Shown one piece after another: positions 48,395-59,719 of a DNA stretch of 64,000 nt. Numbering within the stretch: the first letter of the stretch is position 1; every line of letters begins with the position of its first letter. This stretch comes from Imbricaverruca yamaguchii (taxonomy: Eukaryota > Arthropoda > Thecostraca > Neoverrucidae), in assembly GCA_034440575.1 (NCBI GenBank), contig JAOTOL010001625.1, forward strand, positions 1,178,001 through 1,242,000, written 5' to 3'. A program made the translations under genes and the position numbers. Below the pieces are notes generated by a model. That model did not search any database and had not been told where the DNA came from. It saw nothing but the letters and a program-made list of their open reading frames with translations.

Positions 48395-48965
48395 TGTGTG
48401 CGTGTGTTGTGTGTTGTGTGTTGTATGTTGTGTATTGTGTATTGTGTATTGTGTATTGTGTATTGTGTATTGTGTATTGTGTATTGTGTATTGTGTATTG
48501 TGTATTGTGTATTGTGTATTATGTATTGTGTATTGTGTATTGTGTATTGTGTATTGTGTATTGTGTATTGTGTATTGTGTATTGTGTATTGTGTATTGTG
48601 TATTGTGTATTGTGTATTGTGTATTGTGTATTGTGTATTGTGTATTGTGTATTGTGTATTGTGTATTGTGTATTGTGTATTGTGTATTGTGTATTGTGTA
48701 TTGTGTATTGTGTATTGTGTATTTTTTGTGTATTTGTATTTGTATTGTGTATTGTGTATTGTATTGTGTATTTGTATTTGTATTGTGTATTGTGTATTGT
48801 TTTTTTTTTTGTTATTTTATTTTTTTTATTGTGTATTGTGTATTGTGTATTGTGTATTGTGTATTGTGTATTGTGTATTGTGTATTGTGTATTGTGTGTT
48901 GTGTGTTGTGTATTGTGTATTGTGTGTTGTGTGTAGTGTGTTGTGTGCGCGCGTGTGCGTGTGGT
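48395..48965 (+). repeat. GTGTATT 7-bp satellite-like array, ~75 copies
   Basis: The heptamer GTGTATT is repeated almost perfectly from about 48420 to 48720. It breaks into T-rich variants at 48721-48830, resumes to about 48940, and ends in GTGTGTTG/GCGCGTGTGC. All frames are open as Cys/Val/Leu/Ile/Tyr repeats, so the ORFs of up to 226 codons are artefacts. Confidence 0.96.
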
Positions 48966-49369
48966 GTGCGTGCGCGTGTGAAAGAGCGGGACAGATGTGA
49001 GCTGTGAGACAAGAAGACTGACAGATCGTGCCGCGACTAACGTGTGCTGTTTCGCGCCATTTCGGCGTAGCGCGTTTAAGTGAGATGCGTACACAATATT
49101 TTGCAGCGAAGTCCAATTTCTGGTGGATTGAATGTAATTTCCCTGCAGCAAATTTACAATGCTCGTATGGAAAATTGCAGCATATAGTTATCAAATTTGG
49201 CTTCTATATCATCCATTGGCGCACGAATCCCCAATTGGGGTTCTTTATCCAATATGGTGCAGGTGTCCCAAACGTGTCATTCAATGTCGCCAATTTCCGA
49301 AATCGTGCATTCATGTATCGGAAGTGCTGTAGCCCTCTTCGGAATTGGACGCGATCAGATTATATTACC
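48966..49369. other. Unassigned unique sequence
   Basis: Nothing was recognised before the CT tract. Confidence 0.35.
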
Positions 49370-49377
49370 TCTCTCTC

Positions 49378-49430
<53 letters not shown>

Positions 49431-49480
49431 GTGTCTCTGTCCAGAGAGAGAGAGAGAGAGAAAGATAGAGAGAGAGAGCA
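49370..49480. repeat. (CT)n followed by (GA)n, a potential long hairpin
   Basis: A CT tract of about 55 bases (49371-49427), a 17-base spacer, and a GA tract (49443-49478) are mutually complementary. Confidence 0.92.
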
Positions 49481-49754
49481 CAGCTGCACTGTATTCGCAC
49501 ATGCTCTGCCCTATGTGCTCCTTGACCTCCTGTCCGCAGTTCTGATTTTTATAACCATCCCCTGCAATTGATCATTGTCGAAACGGCAAAATTGTATACA
49601 TTGGGATTCTTAGCTGAACGTCCTCCCCCATCCTCGTGGGCGTTCTGTGAACTTTTGACGATGTAAAATAGGTAGAAGTCTGAAAACAACGTGGAACGTA
49701 CACGGGATGGTCGTCGCAAGCTCCCACTACCGCTTGTCCCTCCTAGTCACGGGT
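49481..49754. other. Unassigned unique sequence
   Basis: Nothing was recognised. Confidence 0.3.
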
Positions 49755-49759
49755 CGTCA

Positions 49760-50396
49760 CCATAGCTCCCCTCGCCTCAGGTCGCTGACCATGTCCCTTG
49801 TGACCTCAGGTCGTTGACCATGTCTCCCCTTACTCCAGGTCGCCGACCATGTCGGCTCGGCGCAGCGAGCGGACCATGTCTCCCTTGACAGGTCGCTGAC
49901 CATATCCTTCCTGACCACAGGTCGCTGACCATGTCTCCTCTGACCTCAGGTCGCTGACCACATCTTCCCTGACCTCAGGTCGCCGACCGTATCTCCCTTG
50001 ACCCCAGGTCGCTGACCATGTCCCCTTAGCCACAGGTCGCTGACCATATCTCCCCTGACCCCAGGTCACTGACCATGTCTCCCATGGCCATGTCTCCCCT
50101 GACCTCAGGTCGCCGACCATATCCATCCTAACTTCAGGTCGCTGACCATGTCCCTCCTGACCTCAAGTCGCCGACCATGTTTCCCCTGACCACAGGTCGC
50201 TGACCATGTCTCCCTTGACCTCAGGTCGCTGACCATGTCCCCCTAGCCACAGGTCGCTGAACATATCTTCCCTGTCCCCAGGTCCCTGACCATGTTTCCC
50301 CTGACCACAGGTCGCTGACCATGTCCCTCCTGACCTCAGGTCGCTGACCATGTCCCCCTGACCTTAGGTTGCTGACCATGTCTCCCCTGACCTCAG
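49760..50396 (+). repeat. Minisatellite, ~29-30-bp unit, ~20 copies, replicating the 3' splice site of gene B exon 1
   Basis: The unit is CTCCCCTGACCTCAG|GTCG followed by CTGACCATGT. It carries a branch-like CTGAC, a pyrimidine stretch and CAG|G, the same sequence that makes the real acceptor at 50396. At 49839-49875 the array also includes a copy of the exon start itself (CGGCGCAGCGAGCGGAC), about 33 of 38 bases identical to 50397-50434. Units vary by CCACAG/CCTCAG and CCTTAG/CTCCAG. Confidence 0.93.
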
Positions 50397-50728
50397 GTCG
50401 CCAACCATGTCAGTGCGGCGCAGCGAGCGGACTACCCGGACGGAGCGGCGGGTCGACTTCCGGCTACAGTCGGCGCCGCCGGCCGGCCAGCGCGGCGAGC
50501 TGGTGCCGCTGCTGACCGTGTCGCCGTCGCCGCAGCTGCCGCCGCAGCCGGCCGGCAGCGCGGCCAGCTCGCCCGGCTCCGCGTCTCCCGTCTTCACGTC
50601 TCCCGGCTCGTCGTCGGCCGGCTCGCCGCGGCAGGCGGCGCCGGCGCGCCCCTGCTCGTCGCCGGTCGGCATGTACCGAGCCGCCGACCTGCTGCGCGGC
50701 TGCGCCGACCTGCCCGGTCCCGACTCGG
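50397..50728 (+). CDS. Gene B, exon 1 (Arg- and Ser/Pro-rich N-terminal part)
   Basis: The exon is GC-rich and open with clear coding character. The acceptor is CCTCAG|G at 50396 and the donor G|GTACGT at 50729. If it begins at the acceptor, the frame reads SPTMSVRRSERTTRTERR. Alternatively, translation starts at ATG 50407. It continues VDFRLQSAPPAGQ, a Ser/Pro/Ala-rich low-complexity region, and MYRAADLLRGCADLPGPDS. The last base forms an Ala codon with exon 2 (phase 1). There is no signal peptide or membrane segment, so the product is probably cytosolic. Which start is used is undecided: the reading could be an internal exon of a longer protein, with upstream exons in the CpG-rich block at 35 kb or outside the window. 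Confidence 0.6.
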
Positions 50729-50764
50729 GTACGTGGCGGCCCCTGCGGCGCAGGCGAGAGGGGG

Positions 50765-50970
50765 CCACTGGTAACACCGCATGGTGTGTGTGTGTGTGTG
50801 TGACTGTGGCGAGAGCGGCCTGCTGTGTGTGACTGTGACGAGAGCGGTCTGCTATGTGTGACTGTGACGAGAGCGGCCTGCTGTGTGTGACTGTGACGAG
50901 AGCAGCCTGCTGTGTGTGTGTGTGACTGTGACGAGAGCGGCCTGCTGTGTGTGACTGTGACGAGGGCCGC
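50765..50970 (+). repeat. Minisatellite just inside the gene B intron, ~29-bp unit
   Basis: GTGTGTGACTGTGACGAGAG then CGGCCTGCT is repeated about six times, starting 35 bases after the donor. Variation is mostly in the length of the GT run. Confidence 0.92.
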
Positions 50971-51580
50971 CTGGATTGTGGTCGGTGCCTATCTGTAGAC
51001 AGGCCAGTGCCGCTCCGCCAGTGTTGGTTCAACGGTGTGCTGTGACAGTCTCGCCTGCTGCGACCGCAACATATTGCTTCTCCGCTGGCCTTCGAAGCAT
51101 CTGCCTGCAAGCTATTGTAGTTCCATTTTCAGTTGCATATCCACAGGGCTGGCTCAGACTGACTTTAATGCCGCAGAGGTAGGATTGGCATAATTTATGC
51201 TAATGTTGCTCTGCGTGCTTTCGGTCGCTATGGCAACGGCAGGTTGCTCGGAGTGCACTTACTGCGATAATATTATTGAAATACAAACCACAATCATCCT
51301 GATTAGGTGCAACTGCAGACAAAGAATATTTGGCTGGCCTCATCATAGTCAGCTATTGATCCATGGAGCACTCTCTCGCCGTATTATGCTCCAGGCACCA
51401 GCATCGTTGATAGTCACTAGGACCGCAGACTGCGCCGCTTCACAGCTATTATTGGCAGGGTTGCCTTACCTTTCGGCCTTCCGTGACAGTCTACAAGGAT
51501 CTCCACCTATAAGTGTTCAAGGCGAGGAGGTTACGATTGTGGCTTCCACGTAACCATTTGCCTTGCAGCCATGAAGTGAT
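50971..51580. other. Intronic unique sequence
   Basis: The open frame at 51197-51553 (118 codons) has no recognisable domain and no splice support. Nothing is called. Confidence 0.35.
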
Positions 51581-51584
51581 AGAG

Positions 51585-51815
51585 ACGCAGTGCGCTGCAT
51601 TCTTCAGTTGGACAGATAACAATGACAGTCATCTGCAGTCCTCAGTTGGGCAGGCAGCATTAACAGTCAGCTGTATTCCTCAGTTAAACAAACAACATTG
51701 AGAGTCAGCTGCATTCATCAGTTGGACAGACAACATTTGCAGTCAGCTGCATTCCTCAATTCGACAGAGAACATTGACAGTCAGCTGCATTCCTCAGTTG
51801 GGCAGACACATTGAT
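51585..51815 (+). repeat. Minisatellite, ~37-bp unit, ~6 copies, CAGCTG core
   Basis: Units contain ACAGTCAGCTGCATTCCTCA then GTTGGACAGA and ACATTG. Confidence 0.9.
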
Positions 51816-54104
51816 AATCAGTAAGAGGGCTACCACTTGTCTACTGCTAACAGGGAATACTTCATTATTTTGTAGATTTCATACTTCTTTAGCACAGATT
51901 GGCCTCGAGCGGTTGAATGTCGCATGGTTGCCAGGGATGAAGCGAAGTGCCGGGATCACTGGAGAGACATAGTGGTTACAATTATCGAGTGATGAACTCC
52001 TATAGCGATTCATTTAAATGCAAATGTATATCTTGAAATGAAATTTAAAGATATTTACTGGCGATTCGACTATGTTGCTTTCAATAGGGAAGCGGCTTGA
52101 AGCATGTGACTGATGCATGGTTAACATGGTTAGCATGGTTAACCATGTTCATAAAATGGTTAACATGGTTCAAGACATATGAAACCGCACACGTCTGGAG
52201 CTCTTTCTCCGATAAGATCAGTACAGACAAAGCATCTATAAATATCCTTTCATTTCGCGGTCAAGAAATAATTACCCATTTAGCTGGTCTGACCTGAAAG
52301 TTTATCATTTCACTATTGTGACCTCACTATTGATGCCGCACTTATGATTTCACTATTGAAAAGGGAGGACCTCTCTATAGCGACCTCACTACTGCGATGG
52401 GAGGATCTCACTATTGTGCATCCATTATGATTTCACTCTTGGGAAAGGAGGTTCATCATGTTCATCCCTCCCTCTCTCCTTCTGAAGTAATTTACGTTTC
52501 ATACATTATACTTGTGCCATTAATTTATAAATCCGAGTGGTTGAGCGTACCATGCATATTTCATTGTAATTATTGGTACATTATTGTATGAGTGTGTATC
52601 ATTCACTGCGTGGCCTACGAGACGACCTTATTGCTGTGCACCTGAATATGTTGCCTTCTTGCTTATCGCAACAAGCTGGATGCAATCTTATCAAAACTAA
52701 GACTGCCCAACCTGCCCTGACATTCAAGGCCTTAAATTAAAATCGCTTCAAACAAATATAGCCAACAAACTTTCATTAATCGTTGAAACCCCATTCAATG
52801 GTGCAATGTGGAGCACTACTTAGTTTTCTGCTGCGGCTTTTAAATTCGGCTACATGCAACAGAAGTAATACCACACAGAGGCGGAGAAATTCAATTTGCA
52901 GGACTGGGATCCTTCTGAAATTTTCGCCTCACACGAAGTTCACTGTGAGAGGCCGATGTGCGACTGAGGGTCTCATAGTTCGGTTCGGCCCAAAAGCCGG
53001 TGTGGGTTTTGCGACATGCCGGACCTCTGAGAGCGGTCTGGATGAACGATGAGCCAATTTGCGTTGGCCGAGACCGTTTCCTAGAGCCAATAACATCAAT
53101 TTATTAGCGGACAGCAAACATTTCAGAATGCACACAGTTGCACCACTAGACTCTGCTTGCGACAGCATTCCTCGGGCTTGAGCCTGCTGACTCTGGGCAT
53201 AGCTGCTCTTTGAATAGTTTCACATTTTTCCAACAGGGTTAGACAGGCGCGGAAATAGCAACCTTTCAATGGAGGAATTCCATACAAGCTTGAGACACGC
53301 TGGGCACATGCATATCCTCTGCCGAAGCATCCGTATTACGTGAGCCCATTAGAGTACGATGCTGAAACGCGAGCTTTATATCATGTGACACTACGATACG
53401 ACATGAGACGAAATTGCTTTCCTTCCAGTCTCCATGGTTCGGCTAAGAAGTAGTGGACACAAATATATAAAAATTTCGAGGCTGAACGCATCGATTGCAT
53501 TGATTGAATCGCATTGAAAACATAGACGTTCCTGGGATGCAGTGACCCTTTATGCACTCCTTCAGTGACTCTTAATCATCATCATTCCATCATGGTTCAT
53601 ACGAATGAAGTGGGAGGTACGTTGTATTCAGAAATAGTGCATAGGTGTTTTATATTTTCCATCATTAGGCAACAAGAAAGCCACGAACTGAATCCATTCA
53701 AATTGCATTCCATGCTATTGATTTCATTCCACACTCTGAACTGTTTTGTGACTTTGCTACTGTTTCCTTCCTTCATCAATCAACATCTTACCCTCCTCTT
53801 AAAATGAATGCCAGCCCCCCCCCCCATAGGGCCTAACACGACACGACTTCCCTGTTCGGCTGTCAGATGGTGACCCTGACACGACCCGGATGGTCTGATC
53901 CCTATCGAGGTGACGCTGGCAGTAGGGGTGACATGGTGACATGAGTTGGGTGCACCCCCGTTGCCAATCATGACCTTCTTGGCCAGCTCCCAGCTCCTCC
54001 CCACCTTCCTGGCCAGCTCCTCTCTCAACCGAGTTAGCTGGGTGACTGAGGGTATGAGTGCTTAACAAATACATTGATGAGATGGTGCTCTTACACAAGA
54101 CACA
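51816..54104. other. Intronic AT-rich unique sequence
   Basis: Short repeats of ATGGTTAACATGGTTAGC lie at 52115-52170, and of CTCACTATTG(T/A) around 52310-52420. No gene or element was recognised in the remaining roughly 2 kb. Confidence 0.45.
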
Positions 54105-54107
54105 TTG

Positions 54108-55230
54108 AGTGGCTGTGCTCTCCTGAGTCTGTGGCTGTGCTTTACTGAGTCTGTGGCTGTGCTCTGAGTTTGGCTGTGTTCCTGGTTGTGGCTGTGTCCT
54201 GAGTCTGTGGCTGTGCTTTACTGAGTCTGTGGCTGTGCTCTCCTGGGTCTGTGGCTGTACTTTACTGAGTCTGTGGCTGTGCTCTCCTGAGTCTGTGGCT
54301 GTGCTCTCCTGAGTCTGTGGCTGTGCTCTCCTGAGTCTGTGGCTGTGCTCCCCTGAGTCTGTGGCTGTGCTTTACTGAGTCTGTGGCTGTGCTCTCCTGG
54401 GTCTGTGGCTGTACTTTACTGAGTCTGTGGCTGTGCTCTCCTGAGTCTGTGGCTGTGCTCTCCTGAGTCTGTGGCTGTGCTCTCCTGAGTCTGTGGCTGT
54501 GCTCTCCTGAGTCTGTGGCTGTGCTTTACTGAGTCTATGGCTGTGCTTTACTGAGTCTATGGCTTGTCCTGAGTCCGTGGCTGTGCTTTACTGAGTTTGG
54601 CTTTCTTGAGTCTGTGGCTGTGCCCTGGTCTGTGGATGTGTCTCCTGAGTCTGTGGCTGTGCTCTCCTGGTCTGTGGTGTGTTTACTGGTCTGTGGCTGT
54701 GCTCTCCTGGGTCTGTGGCTGTGTTCCTGAGTCTTGGCTGTGCTTTACTGAGTTGTGGATGTGCTTTACTGGTCTGTTGCTGTGCTCTCCTGAGTCTGTA
54801 GCTGTGCTCTCCTGGGTCTGTGGCTGTGCTCTCCTGAGTCTGTGGCTGTGCTCTCCTGAGTCTGTGGCTGTGCTCTCCTGAGTCTGTGGCTGTGCTCTCC
54901 TGAGTCTGTGGCTGTGCTCTCCTGAGTCTGTGGCTGTGCTCTCCTGAGTCTGTGGCTGTGCTTTACTGAGTCTATGGCTGTGCTCTCCTGAGTCTGTGGC
55001 TGTGCTTTACTGAGTCTATGGCTGTGCTCTCCTGAGTCTGTGGCTGTGCTCTCCTGAGTCTGTGGATGTGCTCTCCTGGGTCTGTGGGTGTGCTCTCCTG
55101 GGTCTGTGGATGTGCTCTCCTGGGTCTGTGGGTGTGCTCTCCTGAGTCTGTGGCTGTGCTCTCCTGAGTCTGTGGCTGTGCTTTACTGAGTCTATGGCTG
55201 TGCTTTACTGAGTCTATGGCTGTGCCGCCT
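54108..55230 (+). repeat. Minisatellite, 22-bp unit, ~50 copies
   Basis: The unit TGAGTCTGTGGCTGTGCTCT CC has a TTTAC variant in place of CTCTCC. Clean copies flank an irregular patch at about 54545-54790 with many small deletions. Confidence 0.95.
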
Positions 55231-55400
55231 GCTTCACGTCCTGAATGGACACCTGTTCATCACAGGATCAAATATCTGGGAGTTCTATCACAATCTCTGG
55301 GCGATCTATGATGCAAGTTTTATACTAATTCCCTTGAATCATGTCGACGTTATTTAAATCTGCAGTCCATTGGAGCGCACCACGCCCTGAACGTTGGAGT
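55231..55400. other. Short unassigned spacer
   Basis: Nothing was recognised. Confidence 0.3.
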
Positions 55401-55401
55401 T

Positions 55402-55692
55402 GTAACCTGCATACCGAGCGCATTTACAGTATATTGGATCATATCTTCTCCCCGAAATTCAACACCGTAGCGTGCATACCGAGCGCATTTACGGTATATT
55501 GGATCATATCTTCTCCCACCGTAGCGTGCATACCGAGCGCATTTACGGTATATTGGATCATATCTTCTCCCATCGTAGCGTGCATACCGAGCGCATTTAC
55601 GGTATATTGGATCATATCTTCTCCCCGAAATTCAACACCGTAGCGTGCATACCGAGCGCATTTACGGTATATTAGGACATATCTTCTCCCGA
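55402..55692 (+). repeat. Minisatellite, 53- and 67-bp unit forms, 5 copies
   Basis: Each copy has CATACCGAGCGCATTTACGG, TATATTGGATCATATCTTCT, and an optional CGAAATTCAACACC before CGTAGCGTG. Confidence 0.92.
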
Positions 55693-55984
55693 AACATCAG
55701 CACCATACAGTTACATGACTCAATGCAAATCCAACGTCGCTTGACTCTGACAAATCCGCTCAACCAACGAACCTCCAGGGCAGGTCAGAGGTCAAAGTGT
55801 CCCGAAGCGTCGATGTCTCCAACTTGAGTCGGACTATATATGCACGAAATGTAACTGCACTGATGCACTGATGCACCGTGGGTGAGTCAGTGCACTCGAG
55901 AAGCGGCGGGGTGAACACCATCTGACAACATGTCACGCTTGCCGTCTGACCACAATAACCGCGACCAAGCAAGAACAAACTGGA
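55693..55984. other. Unassigned unique sequence
   Basis: Nothing was recognised. Confidence 0.3.
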
Positions 55985-56155
55985 CCTTTGAGAACGAGTA
56001 GCCTAGGGGTAAGTTGCTCGTCTCACAATCGAAAGGTTGTGGGTTCGAGTCTCACCTCTCGCTACTCTTCGCCCGCGACCAATCGGCGTGAGAGAGTGGC
56101 GACGCTGCATGACTCAACGGCCGATGTGTCGTAAAAACCAATAACCAATCAAAAA
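55985..56155 (+). mobile_element. tRNA-derived SINE
   Basis: The head has an A-box-like AGTAGCCTAGGGG (about 55997) and a perfect B box, GGTTCGAGTCTC (56042). A short body follows, then the tail AAAACCAATAACCAATCAAA, which resembles that of the SINE at 19428. Confidence 0.75.
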
Positions 56156-56440
56156 CTGGAGCTTTAGCAAACATCCATCGGGCATGCCTCCACACTCGTC
56201 GTCTTGGTCGATCTGTGTACACTGGCTCACTCTCCCTGGTCAATGCATGACCATCGATTCGATGCGACCATTGCGAGTGCGACGCTTCTCGTAGAGTATC
56301 GTCGGAAGTTTCCTGATTAGATGGCTAGTTTCCCTCGCGCTCAGATCCATAAGCGATGCTTCATCAATCCGGCGGATCGACCGACACCACGGGAGGATCG
56401 ACCTGCACGGCGGCAGGGGAAGGGGGAGGGGGCACTCATC
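56156..56440. other. Unassigned unique sequence
   Basis: Nothing was recognised. Confidence 0.3.
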
Positions 56441-56442
56441 AG

Positions 56443-56937
56443 CTGCAGCTTGTCAGGAGACAGCTGTTCAGGAGTCAGCTGCTCAGGAGACGGCTGCTCA
56501 GGAGACAGCTGCTCAAGAGACAGCTGCTCAGGAGACAACTGCTCAGGAGACAGCTGCTCAGGAGAAAGCTGCTCAGGAGAAAGCTGCTCAGGAGTCAGCT
56601 GCTCAGGAGACAGCTGTTCAGGAGACAGCTGCTCAGGAGTCAGCTGCTCAGGAGACAGCTGCTCAGGAGACAGCTGCTCAGGAGACAGCTGCTCAGGAGA
56701 CAGCTGCTCAGGAGACAGCTGCTCAGGAGACAGCTGCTCAGGAGACAGCTGCTCAGGAGGCAGCTGCTCAGGAGAAAGCTGCTCAGGAGTCAGCTGCTCA
56801 GGAGACAGCTGTTCAGGAGACAGCTGCTCAGGAGACAGCTGCTCAGGAGACAGCTGTTCAGGAGACAGCTGCTCAGGAGACAGCTGTTCAGGAGACAGCT
56901 GCTCAGGAGACAGCTGCTCAGGAGAAAGCTGCTCAGG
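56443..56937 (+). repeat. Minisatellite, 15-bp unit, ~33 copies, CAGCTG in nearly every unit
   Basis: The unit CAGCTGCTCAGGAGA has A/T changes at a few positions. It is read as Cys-Ser-Gly-Asp-Ser or Leu-Leu-Arg-Arg-Gln five-residue repeats in different frames. There is no splice or start evidence for translation. Confidence 0.97.
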
Positions 56938-57625
56938 TCACTTCATCCCCCTCCCTCCTTCGGATGTCAACTGTCGTGCTGCATGAGCTGCCGGTATACG
57001 CTACTAGTCATATATTCGATGTTAATGCGTCGAATGACTTACCTGCCCAAGGAATTCCGATGACTTAGGATATATGCGTCAATTACTGAAGGATCTTCCA
57101 GGATCTGGCATCAAACATCACTTCTCGTTATCTAGAATCTAAATGGTGCTTGCAAGAGAACATCCTGGCTTCCAAAACACAGCGAAACTTTTATGTAGTA
57201 TACTTTATGATCTAGGTTTTAATTACACCAGTATCCAGAAATATTTCTGGTTGCTGCAATCTGCAGATGTAAACTCAGCATAGTTTCACTGACAATCCCA
57301 TGCTCCCATACATGCGTCATGTACCTGAGCAGAAGAAAGTGATACCGGATTGTATGCGCACCACACGTTCAAGTAACGCGAGCAATTAAGAGACGGTTGC
57401 ACCAGCGCGAAAAGAGCCTCATGTATTGGACATATGGCACGAAGCAAACCCCTTCGTTCTGGGAGTGAGCAGTGCCCGATGTCAGACGATAATAGTCACC
57501 ACCGAATGGTGCGGACGGGTCACAGAATGACCTTCACGATGCTAGAACTGGTGCACAGCCGGTAAGCCTGTCCAGCCAGAAAACTATTCCGAGTGTCACC
57601 TGGTGGACAAGCTGATTATTCAGCC
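56938..57625. other. Intronic unique sequence
   Basis: Nothing was recognised. Confidence 0.4.
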
Positions 57626-57629
57626 CGTA

Positions 57630-57955
57630 GCCACGCCCACGCGTCAGCTGCTGGACTGTTGCCGACAACAGCTGAAATACAGCCCACGCGTCAGCTGCTG
57701 GACTGTTGCCGACAACAGCTGAAATACAGCCTACGCGTCAGCTACTGGAGTGTTGTCGACAACAGCTGAAATACAGCCCACACGTCAGCTGCCGGACTGT
57801 TGACGACAACAGCTGAAATACAGCCCTCACGTCAGCTGCTGGACTGTTGCCGACAACAGCTGAAATACAGCCCTCACGTCAACTGCTGGACTTTTGCCGA
57901 CAACAGCTGAAATGCAGCCCACACGTCAGCTGCTGGACTGTTGCCAACAGCAATT
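57630..57955 (+). repeat. Minisatellite, ~48-bp unit, ~7 copies, each able to fold
   Basis: Each unit has GTCAGCTGCTGGACTGTTGC, then CGACAACAGCTGAAATACAG and CCCACGC. CAGCTG near the 5' side and CAACAGCTG further on are inverted relative to each other, giving a small hairpin per unit. Confidence 0.93.
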
Positions 57956-58045
57956 GAAGTATGCAGAGCCGCCCCGCCAGCTGGTGACAAATGATCAACG
58001 CAGGATGCCGGTGGCTTTGTCTCGGCTTTGTGATAGCCACGAGGC
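57956..58045. other. Short unassigned spacer
   Basis: Nothing was recognised. Confidence 0.3.
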
Positions 58046-58047
58046 TG

Positions 58048-59712
58048 ACTTGCAGTGTTGGCATAGGCTGACGTGCGGTGTTGTACAGGCTGACGTGCGA
58101 TGTTGTACAGGCAGACGTGCGGTGTTTGCAAGCTGACGTGCGGTGTTGTACAGGCTGACGTGCGATGCTGTACAAGCTGACGTGTGGTGTTGTACATGCT
58201 GACGTGCGGTGTTGTACAGGCTGACGTGCGGTGTTGTACAGGCTGACGTGCGGTGTTGTACAGGCTGACGTGCGGTGTTGTACAGGCTGGTGTGCGGTGT
58301 TGTACAGGCTGACGTGCGGTGTTGTACAGGCTGGTGTGCGGTGTTGTACAGGCTGACGTGCGATACTGTACAGACTGACGTGCGGTGTTGTACAGGCTGA
58401 CGTGCGGTGTTGTACAGGCTGACGTGCGGTGTTGTACAGGCTGGTGTGCGGTGTTGTACAGGCTGGTGTGCGGTGTTGTACAGGCTGACGTGCGGTGTTG
58501 TACAGGCTGACGTGCGGTGTTGTACAGGCTGACGTGCGGTGTTGTACAGGCTGACGTGCGGTGTTGTACAGGCTGGTGTGCGGTGTTGTACAGGCTGACG
58601 TGCGGTGTTGTACAGGCTGACGTGCGGTGTTGTACAGGCTGACGTGTGGTGTTGTACAGGCTGACGTGCGTTGTTGTACAGGCTGACGTGCGTTGTTGTA
58701 TAGGCTGACGTGCGTTGTTGTACAGGCTGACGTGCGTTGTTGTACAGGCTGACGTGCGGTGTTGTACAGGCTGACGTGCGGTGTTGTACAGGCTGGTGTG
58801 CGATGTTGTACAGGCTGACGTGTGGTGTTGTGCAAGTTGACGTGCGATACTGTACAGACTGACGTGCGGTGTTGTACAGGCTGACGTGCGGTGTTGTACA
58901 GACTGACCTGTGGTGTTGTACAGGCTGACGTGCGGTGTTGTACAGGCTGACGTGCGGTGTTGTACAGGCTGGTGTGCGGTGTTGTACAGGCTGACGTGCG
59001 GTGTTGTACAGGCTGGTGTGCGGTGTTGTACAGGCTGACGTGCGGTGTTATGCAGGCTGACCTGTGGTGTTGTACAGGCTGACGTGCGGTGTTGTACAGG
59101 CTGACGTGCGGTGTTGTACAGGCTGACGTGCGGTGTTGTACAGGCTGACGTGCGGTGTTGTACAGGCTGACGTGCGATGCTGTACAGGCTGACGTGTGGT
59201 GTTGTGCAAGTTGACGTACGATACTGTACAGACTGACGTGCGGTGTTGGCATAGGCTGACGTGCGGTGTTGTACAGGCTGACGTGCGGTGTTGTACAGGC
59301 TGGTGTGCGGTGTTGTACAGGCTGACGTGCGGTGTTGTACAGGCTGGTGTGCGGTGTTGTACAGGCTGACGTGCGGTGTTATGCAGGCTGACCTGTGGTG
59401 TTGTACAGGCTGACGTGCGGTGTTGTACAGGCTGGTGTGCGGTGTTGTACAGGCTGACGTGCGGTGTTGTACAGGCTGACGTGCGGTGTTGTACAGGCTG
59501 ACGTGCGGTGTTGTATAGGCTGACGTGCGGTGTTATGCAGGCTGACCTGTGGTGTTGTACAGGCTGACGTGTGGTGTTATACAGGCTGACGTGCGGTGTT
59601 ATACAGGCTGACGTGCGGTATTATGCAGGCTGACCTGTGGTGTTGTACAGGCTGACGTGTGGTGTTATGCAGGCTGACGTGCGGTGTTGTACAGGCTGAC
59701 GTGCGACGTGGC
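58048..59712 (+). repeat. Minisatellite, 22-bp unit, ~75 copies, abutting gene B exon 2
   Basis: The unit GTTGTACAGGCTGACGTGCG GT ends eight bases before the acceptor of the next exon. Each copy has a CTGAC branch-like motif and an ACAG|G. Variants GGTGTG and TATGCAGG are spread in a patterned way, suggesting larger-order duplications. Minus-strand frames of up to 457 codons are artefacts. Confidence 0.96.
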
Positions 59713-59719
59713 ATTTCAG

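Noticed and set aside
55990..56065. Functional tRNA gene
   Set aside because: The head is tRNA-like only. The element continues into a SINE body and tail.
56321..57063. Cys-Ser-Gly-Asp or Leu-Arg-Gln repeat proteins
   Set aside because: Both frames come from a 15-bp array, and no start, splice or conservation evidence favours one.
57879..59252. 457-codon minus-strand frame
   Set aside because: It is a 22-bp array read three ways, with no non-repeat coding sequence.
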